A stretch of DNA of 64,000 nucleotides from an uncultured Bacteroides sp. (GTDB taxonomy: Bacteria; Bacteroidota; Bacteroidia; Bacteroidales; Bacteroidaceae). Below the pieces are notes generated by a model. It was not told the DNA's origin and ran no database searches. It worked only from the letters and a program-made list of their open reading frames with translations. The position numbers and the translations under genes were made by a program. The stretch spans positions 1 to 64,000 of the forward strand of contig USCT01000003.1 in NCBI GenBank assembly GCA_900553185.1. The letters are read 5' to 3'. Below, one piece after another: positions 1-8,369 of the stretch (position 1 is the first letter of the stretch; every line of letters begins with the position of its first letter).

Positions 1-8
1 TTACGGCG

Positions 9-40
9 CAAAGGTAGGGTTGTGAATAATGTGCGTCAAG
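9..40 (-). promoter_or_regulatory. Predicted promoter for a gene lying left of the window
   Basis: Read on the minus strand there is a TACCTTTG -7 box (9-16) and a CTTG -33-like box (37-40) with 20 bp between them. This matches the Bacteroidetes sigma-A pattern except for one base in the -33 box. It points leftward, so the gene it would serve is outside the window. Confidence 0.4.
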
Positions 41-83
41 GCGGAAAATAGTATGCTTACATTTTACTTTTACTATAATACAG

Positions 84-1655
84 TTAAAACGAATAAGTCA
101 ACATAAGTTGAGTACTTATCTGTTTACTATTAACAAACCAGTCTGAAGCATACCAATTTTCATATTGCAGGCCGCTTCTATAACGAGTACTCCTGCTATA
201 CATATCAAATCTTGCAGAAAGTGCTAATTGCTTAAAAACTTTATAATTCACTTGGCCTTCAAAATGATAAAAAGAGCCTACAGAATCATCTCCTTGGACA
301 TTAACAGGTTTACCTCCAGGTATTTCAGACCAATGTTCATTAAGCCCCCACGTATCTCTTGTATAGAGTCTATAAAACTGATTTTTTAATGTGAAAGACA
401 ACTTATCATGCAAAAAGTATCCATCAACACCCAGTTTCATTGAAAAACCTGATGCCCAATTATAATTACGATGATAATAACGATAGTAATCACTTAAAAT
501 TCCGCCAAGCAATATACCGTTTAAATGAGCAGAGATATTCAATTTAGCACCATCATTGTGGTAGGAGAACATAGACCCAACACCAACAGATGCTGGTGTA
601 CCTAATTTATATGGAACTACACAAGGTTCTAAAACAGTAGATACATGTTGGCTTATTGTATCAGAATCAAAAAAATCAAAATGCTGATATAAACCAGCAG
701 ATAAATCACACTTGCCTGTAGATATAAGTTCTTTAGACAATAATCTTCCTATAATTTCAACTCGGCTTAATAGCGGTTGAGATTTCATTATATTAAACTC
801 AGCCAAACATGAAAAATATTCATACGGCATTTTTGAATCACCATCAAAAGGGTCTCCATATTCCATGTTAATACGAGCACTTACACCAGCTTTTGTAATA
901 CTAGTATCATCATGATAAAATAAGATACGTGTTCCCAACGACAGATTTAAATTAAATGGAACGTTTGAGAATTCTTTTCCAGATACATGACTCTTTTCCC
1001 AAGCCTTCCCAGTAATAATACGTGTAATTCCCCTCATAGGAGAAATAATAAAAGAAGCGACTTCACGGCCAAAACGTTTGCCTCCGGTCGTTCGTTCATC
1101 CAAAGTCATATCAGAAATTCGATAAAAAACCTCGCCTAATGCTGCACCCCCAATTGGAGTAGCTATTATATCATTAGTGGATGGATATTCACGCTCCATA
1201 AATAGTTCCCACATAGCACTTCCGCCGATTGCAAAAAGTTCTGATTGCCAAAAATTAAAGCCATTCGATCTTCCTGCATTGAAAAAAAGAGAACCATTAT
1301 AAGGATGGGCAAACATATTTGTATTCAAATGATCATTATCCCATTCAAATCCATGCTTGAAGTTTTCTTTAATAGTCTCAAATGAAATATAAGCATAATG
1401 ACCTTTTAAAACATACCTGTCAAAAGCCCATAGCCCCATATTCATCCCAAAGACTTCGCCAGCAGCTCTAAAAAAATTCTTCTTGGGAAAAGTTATCTTT
1501 CTGGTAACATCTACACTATCTTTAAAGTATATCCCAGAATTTACACTTAAGAACATATCAGCATATGTATTAGCCACAAAGAAAAAGGATAAGCATATTG
1601 ATAGTAAAAACCGAATAAACTTAAAACATAATTTAAATTGCAAAATTGCTGTCAT
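84..1655 (-). CDS. DUF3943 domain outer-membrane protein
   Basis: A 523-residue secreted protein of unknown function. Residues 1-32 form a hydrophobic signal peptide ending in ANTYA. The region at about residues 85-215 carries the conserved blocks of the DUF3943 family, including GFEWDNDHLNTNMFAHPY, WQSELFAIGGSAMWE, TNDIIATPIGGAALGE and SPMRG. The C-terminal half is rich in alternating aromatic strands and the protein ends in LTYSF with a terminal Phe, as outer-membrane barrels do. The family is common in Bacteroidetes and has no established biochemical role. It is the last gene of a minus-strand run of envelope genes (1720-6312), 64 bp after the preceding stop, so co-transcription is possible. 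Start chosen at the ATG directly before the signal peptide. Confidence 0.8.
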   Translation of the reverse strand: MTAILQFKLCFKFIRFLLSICLSFFFVANTYADMFLSVNSGIYFKDSVDVTRKITFPKKNFFRAAGEVFGMNMGLWAFDRYVLKGHYAYISFETIKENFKHGFEWDNDHLNTNMFAHPYNGSLFFNAGRSNGFNFWQSELFAIGGSAMWELFMEREYPSTNDIIATPIGGAALGEVFYRISDMTLDERTTGGKRFGREVASFIISPMRGITRIITGKAWEKSHVSGKEFSNVPFNLNLSLGTRILFYHDDTSITKAGVSARINMEYGDPFDGDSKMPYEYFSCLAEFNIMKSQPLLSRVEIIGRLLSKELISTGKCDLSAGLYQHFDFFDSDTISQHVSTVLEPCVVPYKLGTPASVGVGSMFSYHNDGAKLNISAHLNGILLGGILSDYYRYYHRNYNWASGFSMKLGVDGYFLHDKLSFTLKNQFYRLYTRDTWGLNEHWSEIPGGKPVNVQGDDSVGSFYHFEGQVNYKVFKQLALSARFDMYSRSTRYRSGLQYENWYASDWFVNSKQISTQLMLTYSF

Positions 1656-1719
1656 ATTCTTTCTTTACAATCTAAGGATATTTGTCAATCCCATTAAAAA
1701 AATTATTGTTCTAAACATA

Positions 1720-3996
1720 TTACTTTCCAAACCGTGAAGCATCTGCTTCCTTCTTTTCCTTGCTGATACTGCCTCCAAAACGGTAAACGAATTTCACTGA
1801 AACGGTACGGCTGTATTGTCCCATGTTCAAGTCGATGTGCTGTCCAGCATAGCGGTTTCTCACCTTCATACGCATGGTATCGAACAGGTCGGAACAGCTC
1901 AGGTTCAGACTGGCCTTGTCGTTCAGGAAATTCCATTGTGCTCCTACATTAACCGTAAAAACCGGTTTCGTATCGCTGATACCGGAAATCATGCTTGAAC
2001 GGTACATCGCATCCAGGTCAAATCCGAGGTTGGAACCCACCGAAAAATGATTCTGCATGGCCAGCATACAAGCCCATTTGTTCCGGTCGAAAGGAATATC
2101 CCAGAAGTTATCGCAACGATTACGATCATTCAGGACGGTAGCATTAACCTGCGAGGAAAGCCAATTGCCGATACTGAACGGAATATTGGCACTCATACCG
2201 AAGGACTGGTAATAGTTCCAGTTCTGCGTGCGGTATACAAGTGCCAGACGGTCTTTCGCCTGATACATGTCCATCGTGAAATAATCGTTGGTACGCTCAT
2301 AAAACAGCGACAGCATGTACTTCTGAAGAAAAAGATAATTGGCGTTCACACTGTAGACATTGGCCGGTCGTAATCCCTCGATGGTCTGGACCTCTTCGTA
2401 GGCATTCATGTAGGTAGTACTGGTCTGCATATCCCAATAAGTGGGATAGTCCTTTTCCGATGAAACGCCCAGCATGAACGTATGCTTCTCCGACGGCGAA
2501 TAGCTCAGACTGGCCTGCGGATAGACTGCCCATTTGTGATAATTTCCGATGGAATAATACTCACCGGTTGCCGAAAGCGAAAGAGACAAACCGCTTTCAA
2601 ATTCCTTGTCGAAGCCGGCATAAAAATTAGTAATCTGCTCATAAAGGCGCGAAGAGGAATTATCCACGTCCCCCTTTCCTTCCGCCTGATTAAACAACTG
2701 GCTGTTCTTGTTATCGGTATAGTCATAACGGACACCGTACTTCAATGTCCAGTCATTGGCAAGACTGTGGCTCTGGTCGGCATACACCGAGAACTTGCGT
2801 ATCTTCTGTTCCGAAGTATAATCAAGCAACTGACGACTGTTGTCTGTCAGTTCACTTTCCAGACGATTCTTGTCATTCATCGAATAGTCCGTATAATCCA
2901 CACCAAAATCAAGTCCGAAGCCGGAAGAATAACGGGCAAAGACATTGTGTAGCCGGCTGTCCTGCAACTTGTCGTTATGGCTGTCCTGAAAGTTTCCGCT
3001 TACATCAATCGTACCTTTGCCGTTGTTCGACAAGGCACCGTTGTAGCCCACGCTCAACTCGTTGTCTTCGTTTATCTGATAGCCATATTCAGCATAGATG
3101 TTATGCTTCCAACCCTTTGTATTGATTTTCTGTGTCTGTGTGATGTCATATACCTTCCCGTCATAGCTGTGCATGGAAGCCAGGTCCATCACGGTCATGA
3201 TATGCGAATAGCCCGGGTTATAAGAAACATTCAGCGACGACTTGTCTTTCGTCAGCAGGAAGTTTACATTGCCGCTGTAACTGCTGAAATACTGGTTGCT
3301 GTAGCTAGCCGAAAGTTCACTCTGAAGGGTATTGTCGTCTGCCTTGGCCATTACGATATTAATGGCAGCCCCGCGCACATGATATTCGGGTGGTGTATTA
3401 TACATCACTTCGGCTGTCTGTACCTGCGAAGCGGAAGTATTCTTCAACATCTCGATCAGCTGCTCCTGTGTCAGTGTACTTGCCTTCCCGTTCAGAACCA
3501 CCGTCACATCCTTGGCACCCACCAGCGAGAGCTTGCCGTTCCTGTCCTGTACCCCCGGCAGCTTACAGATAGCCTCGTAGGCATTGTTTACGATATGTTT
3601 TTCTGAGATTGCTGAAATATCATAATTCAGCTTTCCCTTTTCCACGGTGACAAACGGGCGTTCCCCCTCGATTACCACTTCTTCCAGATTATAGTCTTTC
3701 GGCTCCAAGATAATGATACCAATATCACGGGCCTGTCCCTTAACCTGCCTGGTCTGATAAAGCAGATGCTGTACGATGAGCTGGTAACTCTCCGGCTCGG
3801 GCTCAAGTATGAACGTACCGTCGGCCGCAGATATGGCTGCCCCCAGATAGGTTGAATCCGGTAGCTGCATGACAATGGTAGCACCTTCAACTGGCTTATT
3901 GTTAGTATCTATGACTTTTCCTGTTGTCTGACTCCAAACTGATACAGAACCGTACAAGAATAAAAATATGACAGTTTTTATTCTTAAAACATTCAT
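1720..3996 (-). CDS. Outer-membrane beta-barrel protein (CarboxypepD_reg + OMP_b-brl type)
   Basis: A 758-residue TonB-receptor-like barrel. Residues 1-22 are a signal peptide. Residues 23-105 form a carboxypeptidase-regulatory-like domain (TTGKVIDTNNKPVEGATIV start). Residues about 108-225 resemble a plug domain (LEEVVIEGERPFVTVEKG, then LPGVQDRNGKLSLVG and VVLNGK), and the rest is a strand-rich barrel with many NVNFLLTKDKSS-like amphipathic stretches. This is the architecture of the OMP_b-brl_3 proteins, which resemble SusC/TonB receptors but often lack clear TonB boxes and SusD partners; no SusD-like gene is near. The tail after the last strand (SKEKKEADASRFGK) is charged, so the barrel does not end at the very C terminus. 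Substrate unknown. Confidence 0.8.
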   Translation of the reverse strand: MNVLRIKTVIFLFLYGSVSVWSQTTGKVIDTNNKPVEGATIVMQLPDSTYLGAAISAADGTFILEPEPESYQLIVQHLLYQTRQVKGQARDIGIIILEPKDYNLEEVVIEGERPFVTVEKGKLNYDISAISEKHIVNNAYEAICKLPGVQDRNGKLSLVGAKDVTVVLNGKASTLTQEQLIEMLKNTSASQVQTAEVMYNTPPEYHVRGAAINIVMAKADDNTLQSELSASYSNQYFSSYSGNVNFLLTKDKSSLNVSYNPGYSHIMTVMDLASMHSYDGKVYDITQTQKINTKGWKHNIYAEYGYQINEDNELSVGYNGALSNNGKGTIDVSGNFQDSHNDKLQDSRLHNVFARYSSGFGLDFGVDYTDYSMNDKNRLESELTDNSRQLLDYTSEQKIRKFSVYADQSHSLANDWTLKYGVRYDYTDNKNSQLFNQAEGKGDVDNSSSRLYEQITNFYAGFDKEFESGLSLSLSATGEYYSIGNYHKWAVYPQASLSYSPSEKHTFMLGVSSEKDYPTYWDMQTSTTYMNAYEEVQTIEGLRPANVYSVNANYLFLQKYMLSLFYERTNDYFTMDMYQAKDRLALVYRTQNWNYYQSFGMSANIPFSIGNWLSSQVNATVLNDRNRCDNFWDIPFDRNKWACMLAMQNHFSVGSNLGFDLDAMYRSSMISGISDTKPVFTVNVGAQWNFLNDKASLNLSCSDLFDTMRMKVRNRYAGQHIDLNMGQYSRTVSVKFVYRFGGSISKEKKEADASRFGK

Positions 3997-4049
3997 AATA
4001 AATATTATTGATTAACTTAATTTGCAATACAAAATCAAGAATCCTTTTA

Positions 4050-5192
4050 TTATAAGTTGTACTTGAGAATAGGATGCCATTCCTTGATAGTCTTCAAAAT
4101 ATCCTCTACTGTTTCACAAGAACCTTTAGTACGTTTATTTGCCTTTTCAATAAATTCTTTATCATAAATATTTATAAGTTGAATTCCATTAAATTCTGAT
4201 ACGGGCTTGACAAATACAATACCATCACACATATCACTAAGCTTTTGTTCTTTTGTGTAAGGTGAACCTTTTTCGCCATAACTTGACAGTTTTATTGTAG
4301 GATTAGCGAAATATGTTTCTGTTCTTAATAGAGGAAAATCATCTTTTAAATCAAAACCAACAGGTTTATTACCATATTTCTGGAAAGCTTTATCTATTAC
4401 ACCGTCAGCTATAAGATTCCACCGTGTTTGACTATTCTCTATATATCCTCTGCCTCCCATTTGACCACCCCATAAATTAATGATAAATACATCTTGCGGA
4501 TAACAGTTTTTAAGTAAAAAGCCGGCTGAAGGCCAATTATAGTAGTAATTCCCTTGACGTGTACCATTTACACGAGCCAAGGTATGTGCTGCACCTGCAT
4601 AAAATACTATGTGCGAGCGTTTAATGATATAGTTTCTTATGATATCAAACATATTATCATCCCGTGATCCCGTATAGACATAATCTTTACCATCAAAATA
4701 ATCTTGTATATATGCTGGGTCTAACAATAGAATACGAGTGCGAAGATTCTTAGGCTTTTTTTGGTTATTTTCCCATACACTCTTGAAAACGTCTGCATAT
4801 TCTTTGTAAGGATTTCCCAAATCATCAGGTGTATATTGCAATATCTTAAAGACCAAGTCTTCTCTGTAAACAGGAGATTTTATCAAGCTATCAGCAAGAT
4901 GTTGATACCTTTCTGAGCCAAACTCAACTGCGACCGCATCAATATTCGCTGTTGAATCCTGGGCCGAAGCAGTTATTAAATCGCACAAGAATTGAGGGTG
5001 TGCATCTATCCAATGATCTTCTCCTAATGCAACAACTGAATATGAACGTATTTTATCAAGTACATATTCTAAATGTGGTTGTCCGTTATTTTTGATATAT
5101 TGATAATAAGATTCAGTGTCAAGACAATCTTGAGCTACAGAAATGTTACTTGAGACTATCAAAAGTAATATATAAAGAAAAATTCTATTCAT
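4050..5192 (-). CDS. Secreted ChaN/erythromycin-esterase-like fold protein
   Basis: 380 residues with a signal peptide (about 1-20, ending SVAQ). The stretch VVALGEDHWIDAHPQF near residue 53 resembles the GExHG active-site start of the EreA/ChaN/TraB (Tiki) superfamily, followed by AVAVEFGSERY and, around residue 200, HIVFYAGAAHT, matching the later conserved His block of that fold. This is a family-level guess from motif order. Real esterase activity is not implied, since the superfamily includes haem-binding, peptidase-like and esterase members. It lies 53 bp upstream of the barrel gene and 19 bp after the thioredoxin lipoprotein, so it probably belongs to the same transcript. Confidence 0.5.
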   Translation of the reverse strand: MNRIFLYILLLIVSSNISVAQDCLDTESYYQYIKNNGQPHLEYVLDKIRSYSVVALGEDHWIDAHPQFLCDLITASAQDSTANIDAVAVEFGSERYQHLADSLIKSPVYREDLVFKILQYTPDDLGNPYKEYADVFKSVWENNQKKPKNLRTRILLLDPAYIQDYFDGKDYVYTGSRDDNMFDIIRNYIIKRSHIVFYAGAAHTLARVNGTRQGNYYYNWPSAGFLLKNCYPQDVFIINLWGGQMGGRGYIENSQTRWNLIADGVIDKAFQKYGNKPVGFDLKDDFPLLRTETYFANPTIKLSSYGEKGSPYTKEQKLSDMCDGIVFVKPVSEFNGIQLINIYDKEFIEKANKRTKGSCETVEDILKTIKEWHPILKYNL

Positions 5193-5211
5193 CGTTAATA
5201 ACCATTATTAA

Positions 5212-6312
5212 TTATTCATTTATTAATTCCTCTAATTCCTTTTTCAATAATCCATTGTGAAGCTGGTTTGCCACAATCTCCCCGTTACTATTAATCAGAA
5301 TACCATGCGGTATACCTGAGAAAGGAAAATTCTCTTTTACCTTTTCTCCTTCAGTTGTATCAATCAAAGAAGTAAACTTTATCTGATATTTCTTCATGGC
5401 CGCCTGAAAATCATCCCTATTCTTGTCTATCGAAATCAGAAGGATATCCAGTCCTTTTTCCTTATACTGGCTGTACGTCTTTTCCAGTTCGGGAAACTCT
5501 GCAATGCAGGGAGCACAGGCTGAAGACCATAAGTCAATATACAAGTATCCGTTTTGAGGGATAAACGAGGAAAGCTTTCTTCTTACTCCATGGGCATCCG
5601 GAAATTCCATATCCTTTATCTTCGTACCAATCTTGGCATCCAGTTCCTTCTGTTTTCGGTCCATATCCAGGCGAAGCTCATAGTACCATTGTACTTTTTT
5701 GTCGGCTTTCACTTCCTCCGGCAGTGTAGGATAAGTTTCAAGGAAATGAGGGTCATACACAGAACCGATTTCATTGACAAATACAGTCCTACCCACGATA
5801 TTGTGCATATTATCAAGCTGAAACTTAACCTTATACTCGGTGTAGACCTGTGCCAAAGAATCATACACCGATGTATCCGGATTGTCTTTCCCTTTTATGC
5901 TCCTGCGATATTCCCTCTCTCCTAATCTTTCTATTCTTCGCGTTTCACTGAGATAGGTATTATACAGGTCGTTCATGGGTGTACCTGATACGTGATAGGT
6001 GGAGTCAAATACTATATTCACTGTTCCTTTCTCAACAAAGAACATACCTCTTAACGGATTTTGTGTATCATTGACGGATATATAATAAGCCATATCCGAG
6101 TTGGCTTCATCAATAGTGAAATTGAAGCCACCGTGAATCAAAGTATCATTTGCGACAGTGATGACCGAATCATTCTGAAGGTAATATAATTCTATTGAAG
6201 TACCATCAGCATAGTTATCACAAGCGCCATTAATACAAACAGATTTATGGTTTTCACAACTAATACAGATTATACTAAAAAATAACAAAAAATGTAAATT
6301 TATTAGTCTCAT
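5212..6312 (-). CDS. DUF4369/TlpA-type thioredoxin lipoprotein
   Basis: 366 residues. The signal peptide ends in a probable lipobox with Cys19 (ICISC). Residues about 24-120 look like the DUF4369 beta-sandwich found in Bacteroidetes periplasmic reductases; residues 120-225 are helical linker; residues 228-366 form a thioredoxin/AhpC-TSA domain with the redox pair Cys266-Ala-Pro-Cys269 (SACAPC) and the cis-proline segment GIPHGILIN. Expected role: periplasmic thiol-disulfide reductase or isomerase tethered to a membrane. It leads the minus-strand cluster of envelope genes, suggesting it services folding or redox state of the neighbouring secreted proteins (inference). A TATATTTG -7 box at 6338-6345 (minus) precedes it without a well-placed -33 box. 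Confidence 0.85.
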   Translation of the reverse strand: MRLINLHFLLFFSIICISCENHKSVCINGACDNYADGTSIELYYLQNDSVITVANDTLIHGGFNFTIDEANSDMAYYISVNDTQNPLRGMFFVEKGTVNIVFDSTYHVSGTPMNDLYNTYLSETRRIERLGEREYRRSIKGKDNPDTSVYDSLAQVYTEYKVKFQLDNMHNIVGRTVFVNEIGSVYDPHFLETYPTLPEEVKADKKVQWYYELRLDMDRKQKELDAKIGTKIKDMEFPDAHGVRRKLSSFIPQNGYLYIDLWSSACAPCIAEFPELEKTYSQYKEKGLDILLISIDKNRDDFQAAMKKYQIKFTSLIDTTEGEKVKENFPFSGIPHGILINSNGEIVANQLHNGLLKKELEELINE

Positions 6313-6397
6313 AGGCCAATTTTCTAATATAAGTTTTCAAATATAAGAATTATCAATAAAAATTGAATTAGTCAAATACAAAAATTATAACTTATAA

Positions 6398-6520
6398 CAT
6401 TTTCACAGCGACTTAAAAGTGCCAGACAGCACCATACTTATAGCCTTATCCAAAGCACTTAATGTAAGTGTGGATTTTTTCTTTCGCCCATATAATGTGA
6501 CAAAGGAAGACATTGAATTC
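6398..6520 (+). pseudogene. Remnant of an XRE-family HTH regulator
   Basis: Translated from 6398, the sequence reads HFHSDLKVPDSTILIALSKA followed by LNVSVDFFFRP and NVTKEDIEF. This matches the second half of the helix-turn-helix domain and linker of the XRE/ImmA-type regulators (pattern kvPd..tLi.LakaLnVs.dyff). A TAA stop lies immediately upstream (6395-6397) and the sequence after about 6520 no longer resembles the family. Only about 40 codons survive, so it is a broken fragment between two minus-strand genes. A GTG at 6419 could start a 70-codon reading frame, but there is no reason to think it is functional. Confidence 0.55.
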
Positions 6521-6562
6521 ATTTTCTTCTATTTCTCCATGGACGGACTTTATGAGCACAAA

Positions 6563-7696
6563 TCATTCCTTTTCCTGTTCTCTCTTCAAGTTTTCAGCAT
6601 AAGTCTTATCAGCATCCAATCCGAAGAATGAAAAAATCTCCCTTTTAATCTTTCTATTCTTCGGATCACTTAACGGACTATAAACATAGCATTCCGCACT
6701 CTCTTTCTCTTCTTCTCCCAAACCAGAAATATTGTAAATTACCCAACCTATACCTGCATTATAATAGGGATTATCCCGGCCATCTTCTCCTACCAGAAAC
6801 TTATTAAATTGCCGGCCGCTTGTTTCCTTGTAAATCAATCCATACTGTAAGAATACAGTCCTTCTATCCATCAGACTTCTCCCATAAGTTATTACAGGCT
6901 CCCATTCTTCAGGAGAAACCGGTTTGTTCCCTATAATTTTATATTCCCCATAGTAAAAACGATCGTCCATAATGGGCTGCACATGAGAAACAGCACACAC
7001 TTCCAACTCCTTTAAATCTGCATAAGGAATATCGGCCAACTTCCGGTAAACCATGATGTACAATGGTTTTCCCAATAATTCTTTCAGCCCATAATTATTC
7101 TGTCGAGCATATCTTTCTGTTTTTCGATATGCCTCCACATTCATCACAATACGTCCGAATCCCCATTTTCTTCGTCCCACTTTAAAGGTGAAAAAATCTC
7201 CTTCCCGGTATTTCACATGCTGACGTTCAGCTTGTCTGAAGCACTCTATATCTTCCAAGTCTTCTTCCGTAGATTCTATCATCCATTTATCAAGCCACTC
7301 GTGCAATGAGCAAAAATTAGTCCTGCGTTCCACATAATACTCTGTATGTGTGATATTGTTTCCTATCATTACACAACCTAGATCAAAACGGAAATAACAT
7401 CCCTGTGGGCGAAAAGACAAGGCAGAGGCTGTCAATGGTTTCAGTTTTCCTCGCTTTGTCTTGGGTAATAAAAGCGTACGATTTTGGGCAGTATGTTCAC
7501 ACAATTCCGTCTCATAATAGTTTCCCATTTCATCACTCTGTATTTCCTTACGGATAATTTCTCCGTCAAAATACAAATATTTTCCAGCAATACAGACTAA
7601 GTTCCATGTATCCTTTACAGGAAGTAATCCTAAATATCTGCGCTGTTCGTTGGTTAGTTCGAAAGGAATCTGGGCATTTGAAACAAGTTCTTTCAT
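6563..7696 (-). CDS. Protein with an Imm26-like immunity domain
   Basis: 377 residues, no signal peptide. The segment at residues 163-184, KYREGDFFTFKVGRRKWGFG, matches the start of Imm26-type domains (a lysine/Arg-rich kGdifaipl..gk.afgrv pattern), and the following about 90 residues fit its length. Residues 1-160 and the last 90 residues are not recognised. Imm26 proteins are predicted to neutralise polymorphic toxins, but no toxin gene is adjacent; the neighbour is only an HTH remnant. It may be an orphan immunity gene or a housekeeping protein using the same fold. The start ATG at 7696 is the only reasonable in-frame start. The downstream end overlaps nothing. Confidence 0.55.
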   Translation of the reverse strand: MKELVSNAQIPFELTNEQRRYLGLLPVKDTWNLVCIAGKYLYFDGEIIRKEIQSDEMGNYYETELCEHTAQNRTLLLPKTKRGKLKPLTASALSFRPQGCYFRFDLGCVMIGNNITHTEYYVERRTNFCSLHEWLDKWMIESTEEDLEDIECFRQAERQHVKYREGDFFTFKVGRRKWGFGRIVMNVEAYRKTERYARQNNYGLKELLGKPLYIMVYRKLADIPYADLKELEVCAVSHVQPIMDDRFYYGEYKIIGNKPVSPEEWEPVITYGRSLMDRRTVFLQYGLIYKETSGRQFNKFLVGEDGRDNPYYNAGIGWVIYNISGLGEEEKESAECYVYSPLSDPKNRKIKREIFSFFGLDADKTYAENLKREQEKE

Positions 7697-7743
7697 ACGC
7701 TTAAAAGATTAGTAAAGGGTTCCAAATTTAAACAGAATTGAGT

Positions 7744-7784
7744 AAAATAAAAAGGTTCCGCAATTTATCATTGCGGAACCTTTT
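7744..7784 (-). terminator. Terminator of the tRNA operon
   Basis: GGTTCCGCAAT (7754-7764) pairs perfectly with ATTGCGGAACC (7770-7780) around a 5-nt loop. On the minus strand the stem is followed by TTTTTATTTT. It sits directly after the last tRNA gene of the minus-strand tRNA operon. Confidence 0.85.
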
Positions 7785-7807
7785 AAAGTTTCAATTTTCC
7801 ACTTCTG

Positions 7808-7894
7808 CGGAAGCTGGGGGATTCGAACCCCCGGTACGGTAACCCGTACGGCAGTTTAGCAAACTGCTGGTTTCAGCCACTCACCCAAACTTCC
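7808..7894 (-). tRNA. tRNA-Ser (GCT)
   Basis: Minus strand, 87 nt. Acceptor GGAAGTT pairs with AGCTTCC (one G-T pair), discriminator G, T-loop GGTTCGAATCC, a long variable arm (CCGTACGGGTTACCGTACGG) typical of class II tRNAs, and an anticodon loop TTTGCTAA giving anticodon GCT. The CCA is not encoded. Identical to the copy at 7991-8077. Confidence 0.95.
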
Positions 7895-7899
7895 AAAAG

Positions 7900-7972
7900 T
7901 AGCGCATACGGGAATCGAACCCGTGTTTCAGCCGTGAGAGGGCCGCGTCCTAGGCCACTAGACGAAAGCGCC
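7900..7972 (-). tRNA. tRNA-Glu (CTC)
   Basis: Minus strand, 73 nt. D-arm GTCTAGTGGCCTAGGAC, anticodon loop CTCTCAC giving CTC, T-arm GGGTTCGATTCCC, discriminator A, CCA not encoded. The acceptor stem GGCGCTT/ATGCGCT contains a T-T mismatch at the 6-67 position and a G-T first pair. It lies between two identical tRNA-Ser genes. Confidence 0.92.
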
Positions 7973-7990
7973 ATATTGTATAAACCGAAG

Positions 7991-8077
7991 CGGAAGCTGG
8001 GGGATTCGAACCCCCGGTACGGTAACCCGTACGGCAGTTTAGCAAACTGCTGGTTTCAGCCACTCACCCAAACTTCC
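7991..8077 (-). tRNA. tRNA-Ser (GCT), second copy
   Basis: Minus strand, 87 nt, base-for-base the same as the copy at 7808-7894, including the long variable arm and the GCT anticodon. It is the promoter-proximal tRNA of the operon. Confidence 0.95.
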
Positions 8078-8119
8078 ATGGCTTCAAGTCTTAAAACACG
8101 TTTTCTCTCAAACGCGGTG

Positions 8120-8151
8120 CAAATATAGAGGGTCTTTTTGAGATGTGCAAA
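8120..8151 (-). promoter_or_regulatory. Promoter of the tRNA operon
   Basis: On the minus strand a perfect -33 TTTG (8148-8151), a 20-bp spacer and a perfect -7 TATATTTG (8120-8127). The first tRNA starts about 43 bp downstream. Confidence 0.75.
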
Positions 8152-8294
8152 CATTTGAAGCACTTTTTTTAAACTTCTTAAATTTACCATTGGATAGTAC
8201 ACTGAATATAAAGCTTTTGAAACATTTACGAAACGAACAAATGCCTCACGAATATTGTAATTATTTCAATTTAACAATCTAATTAATTCTAGGT

Positions 8295-8326
8295 ATTGTG
8301 TAATTAAATAGCATTGTGTAACTTTG
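8295..8326 (+). promoter_or_regulatory. Promoter upstream of pflB
   Basis: ATTG (8295-8298), 20-bp spacer, TAACTTTG (8319-8326), a full match to the -7 consensus. It would give a leader of about 40 nt before the pflB start. The rest of the gap 8152-8294 is AT-rich with no further recognised element. Confidence 0.65.
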
Positions 8327-8369
8327 CAAACAGTTGAAAAGCTACAAACAACCATTTAAAATTTGACCT

